A stretch of DNA of 64,000 nucleotides, taken from Chiua virens. Lineage: Eukaryota; Basidiomycota; Agaricomycetes; Boletales; Boletaceae. Location: assembly GCA_019787685.1 (NCBI GenBank), contig JAHNUO010000031.1:1-64000 (forward strand), written 5' to 3'. Numbering within the stretch: position 1 is the first letter of the stretch; the number at the start of each line of letters is the position of its first letter. Shown in pieces: positions 47,578-57,800 of the stretch. Below the pieces are notes generated by a model that saw nothing but the letters and a program-made list of their open reading frames with translations, was not told the origin of the DNA and searched no databases. Both the position numbers and the translations under genes were made by a program.

Positions 47578-48304
47578 GGCTGTCTCATGGCTGCTGTCTG
47601 GAACAATCTGTACGAGTATGTAGTTTGAGTTTTGTATATGTAACATCGTTCTGGCTTAAAAATTCGACGAGATTCAAAATCCTGTGTATCCATGAAATGA
47701 CGTGTGTGAAAAACCAGTACTTACAGTGGCACGTTTTAGCTCCCCTCTGATCACTGAGAGGAGATCAGTCGATTAATGTACTTTTGTAGGACTTTGATAT
47801 TTGACGTTCATCAATATTGATGTTTGAGACTCCGCGTCGGCAGGTATTCGGCGAGTGCGTGACACAGGCCAAATGCACGATCTCAGCAACGACTGCGTTA
47901 TTTTTGGTCGTTCAACTTCGCAGTTACAGGTACAGCTAAAAACTAATATGTGCATGGTGTAAAGTAAAAAAAGTTGTATATTTTGTGGAGTGCCGAACTG
48001 GGGGGAACTTCCCGAAGGGATAGTATCTTAGCCGATTGATCGACTCGATCCGATATATTCATCGGAAACACCCGTCGTTCTTCACCCCATCGTTTCTCCT
48101 ATTCTCGTAGTTTCGTGCTCTCTCCGTCTGATCCGAGTCTATGACATGATAATCACCGGGGGTAAAACTTGTGCATGGTTGGTTATTGCATTAGTGGCTG
48201 TGTCACTTCATGTTCTTATTATATTATTAATTTATATCTCACTGACAGTAGCCTTGGCCGTCGATTAATCCCTGTAGAAACATTCGTCGTTCTTCTCATC
48301 AACC

Positions 48305-49102
48305 ATGTTACCCACAACCGAAGTCTTCATCTTTGAAGCAACCGATGCGTTCAGTGATGATCCAAGCATCTGCAGCCCTGCGTTCGACATTGTCTTGAAA
48401 GAAAACGGAGCGCATGTGTGAGTCCTCCGATCCAATCAATAAGATTCGGCTCGAGGGAATCCATTTGCTGAAATACGCATCGACCCTAGTCCAGGTTATT
48501 ACGGGAAACAGGTCGAGAACCCAAACATGGGGTATATATTCCTCAGTACGTCATATTTGCGTCTTGCGTTTGCAGGTCATAACCAATATCATTATAGATT
48601 GGGACAGCTATGAGGCACACAAGGCGGTCATGGATAAGCCATCGTATTCAGACGTTGGTGCGGCTCTCGCGTCGACCCTCCGAGACGGTGGAAAGAAAGA
48701 AATGTACCATGTTCAGTTCTCTGCCCCGATGATCGCCCTCGACATGCCAGTCACGGAGGTAACCGTATTGATATTGACTTTGAAGGCACCCGAGCATCGC
48801 GAAGCGGTGGTTGAGATGCTGTCGAAGTTCTCAGACGTGACTAGGAATCAGCTTGTATTTGGACAAACACGCGAAGATGAGAACAAGTATATCGTCATCT
48901 GCGGATGGGAAAGCAAAGAGGTAGGTTGATGGTGTACAAAAATTCGACGGGACAGCATTGAAGATTTACATCGTTCTCACAGGCACATTTGAGTGCTATT
49001 TCAAGCCCAGAAGCGGCCATATATAACGCGAAGTCGCTTCCTCTCGTCAACCAGGAACATCTCCACCATGTCATTTTGTCGAAGTATCCGAATCAATTGT
49101 AA
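48305..49102 (+). CDS. ABM-like small protein (copy 5, intact, 203 aa)
   Basis: Four exons (48305-48417, 48490-48545, 48598-48920, 48983-49102) sum to 612 nt including TAA. The second intron acceptor is CTAG before TCCAGG, the phase-correct choice and the same as in copy 4. The product has two similar halves: T-T-E-V-F-I-F-E-A-T-D ... Y-Y-G-K-Q-V-E-N-P ... W-D-S-Y-E-A-H, then M-Y-H-V-Q-F ... P-V-T-E-V ... F-G-Q-T-R-E-D-E-N-K-Y-I-V-I-C-G-W. This fits a dimeric alpha/beta-barrel (ABM-like) fold; substrate and activity are unknown. It is the reference copy for the local family because the frame is clean. Confidence 0.75.
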
Positions 49103-49251
49103 ATCGTTTTGGACGAGATAGAATCTTCAGCTCGTACAGAACAGAAGCATGTAATTTTTGTATCTACTACTCCCGCAAACGGTTTGTGACAAAGCGAGCC
49201 TTGAAAAATGTGCACCAACTGGAATCTTGAATCACTTTCGGAATCAGCTAC

Positions 49252-49750
49252 TGTATCCCATGAAATACATGTTTTCCTCCCCCAAATTCTGTCTGATCTC
49301 TCCATTCTGCTACATAAATTGATGTGCCGATGGGCTACTACATTCTGGGGGCAAAAAAACTGTTCTAAAAAAATACTGCATCTGCGAGGCTCGAACTCCC
49401 AACTTTGCACCCAACATGCACCGCACACTACTGCAGCACACAACCACTGGACTACAAGTCCATTGATGCCTAGTGTATGGCGGCAATATATGTACAATAT
49501 TTCAATACTTATATGGAAATAAAAAATTTCCTCCAAGGCCTTCAACTTCAACCTGCCAATGAACTTAAGCATGTACGACATGTGAACATCGACGCATTGG
49601 TGCACACGAACACGCAAGCATTCCCAATGGCCCCATGCAATGATCAGGATGATGTGTCGACGTGCACAATGACGCCGCGACTCAGATGGCGGTTTCCATT
49701 CCATTCTTTTGACCTGCAATCGGTATCTTCACTGTGGTGCCTGCTATCCT
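49252..49750 (-). mobile_element. About 500-bp insertion with tRNA-like promoter (SINE-like)
   Basis: This segment is absent at the matching place in the duplicate unit, where CAGCTAC at 51640 continues straight to GCATTTAGTATAAG. Inside it, on the - strand, lie an A-box-like TAGTCCAGTGG (complement of 49444-49454), 42 bp later a B-box-like GAGTTCGAGCC (complement of 49388-49398), and then T7 runs. This is the layout of a tRNA-derived pol III promoter. A full tRNA cloverleaf does not form. Borders are approximate and the target duplication is imperfect. Confidence 0.5.
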
Positions 49751-50486
49751 GCATCTAATATAAGTAGGCTGTTGCGTTGTTGCGTTACGACGTCTAGTAG
49801 TATATACCAAGGAATAGACGATACTTGACACGACTTCAAGCCCAACTAGTCCATTCATCCTCAGACACATAGGTTCGTGGCTACAGTATTATCCCCCACT
49901 GAGATACACCTCACTCATTGCATATTGGGAGGAGATCAGCCGATCTATCCCCAGTTCGGCATATGTAAATTTCCACGGTATGTCACGGATTGTCACACCG
50001 CTGAATTAGTACAAAAGTAGCGTTGAGCGGTCGTGTTTGAGACTCCGTCGGCAGGTGGCCAAATGCACGATCTTAACAACAACTGCGTCATTTTTGGTCA
50101 TTCAACTTCGCAGTTACAGGTACTAATCTGAAAACTAACATGCATGGTGTAAAGTAAAGAGTTGTGTATTTTGTGGAGTGCCGAACTGGGGGAACTTCCC
50201 GAAGGGATAGTATTTTAGCCGATTGATCGACTCGATCCGATATATTCAAATCGGAAACATCCATCATTCTTACTCCATCGTTTCTCCTATTCTCGTAGTC
50301 TCGTGCTCTCTCCATCTGATCCGAGTCTTATGACATGATAATCACCGGGGGTAAACTTGTGCAGAGTTGGTTATTGCATTAGTGGCTGTGTCACTTCTGA
50401 TCATGTTATTATATATCTCACTGACAGCAGCCCAATTGGCCGTCGATTAATCCCTGTGGAAACATTCGTCGTTCTCCTCATCAGCC

Positions 50487-51283
50487 ATGTTACCCACAAC
50501 TGAAGTCTTTATCTTTGAAACAACCGATGCGTTCAGTGATGATCCGAGCATCTGCAGCCCTGCGTTCGACATTGTCTTGAAAGAAAACGGAGCGCATGTG
50601 TGAGTCCTAGTTCTCCGATCCAATCAATAAGACTCGGCTCGAAGCAATCCATTTACTGAAATACGCATCGACTCTAGTCCAGGTTATTACGGGAAACAGG
50701 TTGAGAACCCAAATACGGGGTATATATTCCTCAGTACGTCATACTCGCGTCTTGGATTCGCAGGTCATAACCAATATTATTATAGATTGGGACAGCTATG
50801 AGGCACACAAGGCGGTCATGGATAAGCCATCGTATTCAAACGTTGGTGCGGCTCTCGCGTCGACCCTCCGAGACGGTGGAAAGAAAGAAATGTACCATGT
50901 TCCGTTCTCTGCCCGACGATCGCCCTCGACATGCCAGTCACGGAGGTGACCGTATTGACTTTGAAGGCACCCGAGCATCGCGAAGCGGTGGTTGAGATGT
51001 TGTCCGAGCTCTCAGACATGACTGGGAAGCAGCTTGTATTTGGACAAACACGCGAAGATGAGAACAAGTATATCGTCATCTGCGGATGGGAAAGCAAAGA
51101 GGTAGGTTGATGGTGTGCAAAAATTCGACGGGACAGCATTAATGATTTACATCGTTCTCACAGGCACATTTGAGTGCTACTTCAACCCCAGAAGCGGCCG
51201 TATATAGCGCGAAGTCGCTTCCTCTCGTCAACCAGGAACATCTCTACCACGCCATTTTGTCGAAGTATCCGAATCAATTGTAA
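50487..51283 (+). pseudogene. ABM-like gene, one-base deletion (copy 6)
   Basis: It is nearly identical to copy 5 in all four exons and introns. Near 50911-50916 one C is missing (TCTGCCCGA here, TCTGCCCCGA in copy 5), which shifts the frame in the third exon; the product would end a few codons later. The rest of the third exon and the last exon, to TAA at 51281-51283, are preserved, so the loss is recent. It is convergent with copy C. Confidence 0.75.
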
Positions 51284-51405
51284 ACTGTTTTGGACGAGAT
51301 AGAATCTTCAGCTGGTACAGAACAGAAGCATGTAATTTTTGTATCTACTGCCGCAGACGGTTTGTAACAAAGCCGGCCTTGAAAAATGCGCACCAACTGG
51401 AATTC

Positions 51406-51615
51406 TGTGATTCTATCCCCATCTACTCGACTGAAACCTGTTTCATCGCTATAATGACCAGTGGAGATCAACCGCAGGAGCAGCCTGCAACACTCATCAG
51501 AGTCCATATCGGTACGCCTACAAACATATACACTTGCCATCAAATAATCAGGGCAACTCGAATGTGATTAGTATTATTTAATTCAAAGAAAAATCTCGAC
51601 TGGTACTTGACATCA
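51406..51615. mobile_element. 210-bp insertion, solo-LTR-like
   Basis: Compared with unit 1 of the tandem duplication this segment is extra. It begins TGTGATTC and ends GACATCA, and is bounded by ATTC on both sides (51402-51405 and 51616-51619). TG...CA ends with a 4-bp duplication match the style of the two LTR insertions at 31.7 and 32.5 kb. It is too short to carry genes. Confidence 0.55.
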
Positions 51616-51810
51616 ATTCCTTGAATCACTTTCGGAATCAGCTACGCATTTAGTATAAGTAGGCTGTAGCAGTTTTTGCGTTACGACGTCTAGTAGTATA
51701 TACTAGGGAATAGACGATACTTGACACGACTTCAAGCCCAACTAGTCCATTCATCCCCAGACACATAGGTTCGTGGCTACAGTATTATCCCCCACTGAGA
51801 TACATCTCAC

Positions 51811-54800
51811 TCATTGCATTTCGGCGACCCCCTCGAAGGGTTTCTTCAAAGATTCCGCAATCCTAAGGAAGGTGTTCGAGAGCTGGACCTGTGACAATGT
51901 TGATCGATCAAGGAACATCTGAACCATGATAAAACATCGTACGCTATCATGCACTTCGTGGAAGGACGACGGAGCACACGTCAATGCGGGCGCCTTACTT
52001 TGCGTGTTGAGTGCAACTGGTGATCATGCGCTCCATCCGAGTCGAGGTCATTTTGGGACCGAATAAGATAGCGTGCAACGAAAGTCCTTTTCTATGTACC
52101 AACTTGAAGTGAGTTTGACATTGATGACATGATGGAGCACATAACATACCCTTTCTTCGCAGCTTTCTTGAAAGTGTTTTGTACCACACTATCGGAAACG
52201 GAGGCAATGCCGTCGGAAAGGAGGATGATCACAGGTGGACGCACGTCATCCCACCACTTCGATATGGCTGTGTCAGCAGCCTTGAAAGCCTCAACAAAGC
52301 GGTTGTTTCCCCTTGGGGAATTGGGAAGTAGAAGATCGAGGAGCTCATTCGGAGATCTCAGACTGTCATTTTCACACACAATTTGCATGTCTTCGGCAAC
52401 CAATATGATAGTGTATGCATCACGCTGAAGACTGCAGGCAGCCTTACGAGCAGGTCCAGAAGTCATGCAGAGCACCATAGACAGTTCCGAGTCGATTATT
52501 CATGCGTGAACGTATCTTCCCACTTACTGCTGAGTGATCGTGCAGTATTCTGTCAGACTTGGCCATTGAAATCGACCTGAAATCCACAAATCACGATGAT
52601 ACACCCACACCGACACTATAGCTTACCTTTCGATCAAGAAGATACTGTTGAAAATGTAGTAATCAATATGTATGTATATTCGTGAACATAATCCAGAATA
52701 CCCACACGTGAAATGGTTGCTGTCCAGATGCTGCCAGTGGGTTCCTACACGTGAATTGATGCCCGTCGCTCGAGATATATCCTTGTTTTATCGCGCCACT
52801 TGCACTCAACGGAGCATGAAAAAGGGGGAGAATACAGAACGACGGGACTGTGGGCCTGCCTTCAGAAGCAGCATGCTCGGGTCCTGCGAATAAAAGTCAC
52901 GACAATGGACGATCAAGAGATGAAACCCAAGTTTTACCAGCACACGTAGCGTCACTTGGAGACGGAAGTCAGCAATACGCGAACAAGGAGTAACAATACA
53001 GTTCAGCCTACCATTTTGCGAACTCTTCTTGCTGCTCCCGCGAATACGGATTCTTGAATCCTGTGATGAAATGATATCAAGTCTGATACTTGTCCTATAT
53101 TGACCCACCACTACGCTTCCAGAATAAATTGTGTGTCAAAAAATCTTTGGGTCTGTCCGGTTCAGGTTTCATTTTATTCGTGGTATGTTGAAGTTCATGG
53201 TTTGCTCGACATTCGCTCGGTGTGTTGCTTCGGCAATAGTCAATATGGACGTGGCGACCAAGCGTTTGGCACACCAAGTCACACGCCATCGGAGTGCCTT
53301 TGACATTTGTTGACAACCCTCGTTCATCAGAATCGAGCGCTTCTCCTGGGCCATTGATGGACCGCCGCGCATGTGACATGGAGCCATGATGAGTGTCGTG
53401 CTCTTGGGAATGTCCTATTTGAACAATGAACAGTTAATGTTCAAGTACCGAAGGCTTCATCTTATCTTACCCATAGGGTGTGTACAATAATATTGGCAGC
53501 CCGGACATCTGACCGTACGTTATTAGTCAATGAGACGCACAATCAGTAGGGACAGCTGACTTTGCTTGACAATAATGGACGGCGTCCGGATCCAAACTAT
53601 GATCATGCGAACCTTCGTGTTGTAGCTGGCCAGAAGGGATGACCTTGACGCATTTGAGGCGTCGTGCGACTAGTGAGTACTTTGTCAGCGGGACGTAAAC
53701 TTGGTGCTCAAGAGAATCTACCTTGCGAATACTAAACTCATACGGCCGGATCCGATTAGCCGTTCCAACCTGCGTCGATGGGGCTAAGGAAGCGTACCTT
53801 TGTGTACTGGAAGCATTCGTCCCCTTTGAAGGTTGTTTCAATCGACTCAGGTGTTGTCTCGATTTCGCAGACACCGGGAACGGTACATCGCTGAGAACAT
53901 CGATGTGGTTTCCTACAGAGCTCGCTCACCCTACAGCCAGAGATAAACTATCAAGTCACTTACCCGCAAAGATGGACTGCATGCTTCTCCAACGCGTGCA
54001 GGTGGTTACGACTTGAGCAGAGTCGATCGCAAAGTTGGCAAAGTATGGGACAGTATTGCGCGCTACATTGATGACTTTCATGTGCAGTCTCACTGAGAAT
54101 AACATTAGATTCTAAGGTTTGGCTGCGGTTGATGAGCATACTTACACTGGAATCCTGAGCACGTTTCCTTGCAGGTGTGCTCGGATCCGTCTGCTAGCCT
54201 CACATGACATAGGCCACACGGCTATCAATTCAAAATTTAGCATAATATCGGGGGAAACACAGGGTAACGGTTACCTCGTCACAGGTATGTGTGACCGCTC
54301 CACAATGGTGGTCGATATCATCATGGTCCGAAGCCTTTGAAGCATAGGTCATCAGTAACACTAGACTAAGAGGTCAGGCACCAGATACCTTGACACATCT
54401 ACCTAGACATCCATTTTTGCCAAGATGTTTGCACGGCGCACCACACAAATGGAGGATCAATGAACACCTTGATGGTGGTACCGTCATGACCGGAACTACA
54501 AGAGTTGTGGCGGAAAGATATACTTACAAATGGCTCCCAGAATGTCCAGCTCTAATAAGAAGAAAACACGTGAACGACGGTCATTCTTCAGCCAACTTCA
54601 GACGTCACTTACGTCATTGTGCACTTCTTTACCTCCCATCCTTCAAGCTGAAACTCGCCCGCCTCTGAGCAACACTCACAAGACCGCACGCAAACGTGCG
54701 TTGTTTTACAGTCATGCATGCCTTGGTGGGATCGACTCTGAATGCAGAACAATTGGCAAGACGCACACTGTGCCATACAGAGTTGTACGCTGGTCTTCAA

Positions 54801-57800
54801 GTCGGTCACACTCCTCTCGAGTGCCTGCCGAATGTCCTCGGTGCTCACAGGATCATCCTGGTGATGTATCGAGTTAGAGTCGACCCACGTTTGCACGTGG
54901 TCGGTGCGTATTTCCGCCAGATCTTCCAGGTAGTCAGAGAGCTCCCTTGCCCACTGAATATCGGGAATCATCTGACGCGATTCAAAGAGTTCCCAGTCCG
55001 CCAGAAGCGCCTCGAAGAACCGTTCTGGAGTCTGGACGTGGGAGTACTCAACGTTGGGAAGGAAGAAACGAGCGTTGGTATCTGAAGAATCCACTGGCGT
55101 GCTCCTGTCTAGGTTCTGAAGGTGACATCATGCCATCGTCAGCTTAACGCCCTCCAAAAAGGTTTCGAATGGTACCTGTAGTTCCGCCATGTCGGGCTCG
55201 ACACCTTGGACACCAAAAGCCAGTGCGGATGGTAGAAGAGTCAGCAATCGATGAACATGGTACGAAGCCCTTGTTTCTAAGAAGCAATGAGCAACTAATC
55301 CGAGCCGGTTGTCACTACCTCACGAGAAAGTGTTTCCCAGTTCTTCGCCTACAATGCATTATTAGCAATTTAGCATTGCGGGTGTTTGCCTCGAACCGAC
55401 AATTCTAACCTTGATTTTCCCAATCAATATCTTTACGACGTGCGAGAACTCTCTTGCTGTCTTGTGTATCACGACTTGATGATCAAGACGTTTTTTTAGT
55501 AGTGGGAACGGCCGATAAAAATTACTGGACTCGACGGTGGGCCTGTCATCCACAATGGTTCCCCTACCATTTGAGAGAGATGAATACTACATGTGCTCAC
55601 CATGGCATAATGTTCAGCTTTCCACCATGGAAACGGGAGATAAAGCTAGCGTCTTGCTTTTCATCGACTATTTTCCGAAACTGGTCCGAGAACCTAAAGT
55701 TATCTTAGCAGGTTGCTAGTAGGAGCGCAGCACAAAGTGCTCACTCTCGTGCAACATCTGTCTTCTTTGAATCAACAATGTCTTTGATGATAATCACCAG
55801 AGTAGACTGGAAAAGTGAAGGGTCGGCAATAGAATCCAGGAGTATCGAGCTCGACTGGAACGAATTGAACAACCCAGCGATATCACGCCCAAGAGTAAAT
55901 GCAGTGTGGAAAAGGACCTAAAGATCAGGATTTAAGGTATCTTTCCTGTGGTTGACAAGATGTAAAACAAACCAGATTCGAGATTGCCGTGCTGAACAGA
56001 ACGAAGGTATCTTCCCAGGCTGAGCGTTCCATATCTTGTACACAGCGAACGCGATTCCGAGCCTCAGTAGCAAAAATAGAATCGACTGTCGACGTACATT
56101 GAAAGTCGAGAGCGACAATCAGTTCTTCTTCAGTTGGAGTCACTGACATCCAAACACCTTCCGTATTTCGCGTTGTGGAGACAGTAAAAGTTGCGTCAAC
56201 AAGGTGGTTAAGGGTGTAACTCTTCCCGAGGTATTGCTCTCCCATGGATGACACAACACGAACAGGCTGTGAAAGAGCGACGAGAATTAATTCTGGATAA
56301 CAGTACGAACAACAAGTCCCCACTTTGTCTGGCATGTAAGACTTGAATATGGATTCGTACCACCCAAGCGATATCGAATCGACAATATGATTGACGTCGG
56401 CACCGAACAGTGATTTCTCTGCTTTGGGACAATACTTGCCGTCTCTCAGCGGAACTAATTGGTTATCTTTGACGAGGGCCAGGTGGAGAGGGACAAGACA
56501 AAGAATCTCAACGACCCATTTCCCAATCTTGAACGACGATATATTACCCCACTCCCCGCCGGGGGAGAAATCAGCTATGAAATTGTCGAACGTCGTTGCA
56601 GAAACGTGTATCGTATTAAGCGTATCTCCGGTTGGCTTCTTCGACGTCCGTTCGAATGTGTCAATCATGTCAGAAAAGTGGGCCGGATAGCGAGCGTGGT
56701 CTCGGTCGGCAACGAAGAGGATGGAGCGACGGGCAACAGGGAGTAACGCGTTGTACCATTTGGAGAACGGGAAAATGAGTCCAAATGTCGACATGACGGT
56801 CTACAACAGGGTCGTGCACTGTGAGGTTTGCGTCTCTTGATGAAACATCGTCGTCATGCTTCTGGCGCATAGACTCAGCAACTTCCCACGTGATGTCCAG
56901 CGCGACAGAACTACAAGTGTGGGCCAGCAAGTCCAGCTTCAGGAGGTGCACAGTCTTTCTGTGAACAAGTGAGCTGATGGCAAATTTACCATCGCCAGCC
57001 CAGTCGGTAATAGGGAGTAGGACACCATCGGTGGACCCAAAAGTACTCCAATGGTAGGCAATTATACTGGTATAAGCGCCATCTGAAATGACGACCAAGA
57101 AGTACGAGCCGTCAGGAGAAGAATGGACGTCAGTCGGAACATGATGGAGATTCAAGGAAGCCGGTCTGAGAATTTCATCAGAGTTTTAGTAAGGGTTCAA
57201 ACCGTAAAGGTGAGGGCTACCCACCGAAACTGCATAGTGGTGAGCGAGAACACACGGGCAACAGCTTGAGAATCGATGAGCAGGAGTTCATCGCTTCCTG
57301 AGGCAAAGCATGTTTTCCGTATCGTCGTCCCATCACTGTACCATGGATTGAGGTCGACAGGGCCTCCGGAGGCCGTGAACCCGCAACTATCATCGTGAAT
57401 AAAGACATCTAATCGCAACTGGGAAGGATATCAGTCTCAACTTGGCTTTTTCTTCTTCTCTGAATGCGCACCTTCTCACATGAAACAACAGCAAGCATCG
57501 CCTGGGATTCATCGAACGTCAACAAGAACTTCTCATCAATCTTGTCTCGATGAAACATTTTGCTATGTTCGCGTCTGATAGCATTCCCGATGTCACTCAG
57601 ACGGTGTAAGTAAACATGGCCATCGTCGCTTTGGTCAAGCAGTACCAAGAGCAGTCTATCGCCTTCAAGAAGCTGCGCGTGCCTGGTAATCGATAAGCCG
57701 ACACATATGAGAGCAATGTTAAAACTACGATCTTACAACACCGAAAATTCCACAGGTAGCTCAAAAGAATAAGATTCTTCGAAACGCGAATTTGGCACCT

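Larger units (their letters stand above)
47757..49915. repeat. Tandem duplication, unit 1
   Basis: It is strongly similar to 49916-51818. It starts with GGAGATCAGTCGATTAA, includes the upstream region, ABM copy 5 and the flank, and ends with sequence matching the last bases of copy C's coding sequence (CTCACTCATTGCAT). Relative to unit 2 it carries an extra segment at about 49252-49750. Confidence 0.8.
49916..51818. repeat. Tandem duplication, unit 2
   Basis: This is the partner of 47757-49915, containing ABM copy 6. Its right edge runs into the 3' end of giant gene copy C, whose last bases are also found at the end of unit 1, so the duplication breakpoint lies within the terminal codons of copy C. 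It carries its own 210-bp insertion (51406-51615) absent from unit 1. Confidence 0.8.

Noticed and set aside
49360..49480. A functional tRNA gene at the A/B box pair
   Set aside because: Acceptor and T stems do not pair properly; at best a tRNA-derived element.
52440..52500. A rescue intron (GTCTAT...CTGCAG) that would skip the frameshift in the VWA domain of copy C
   Set aside because: Splicing it out leads directly to a TGA, and the removed block is conserved coding sequence in copies A and B.
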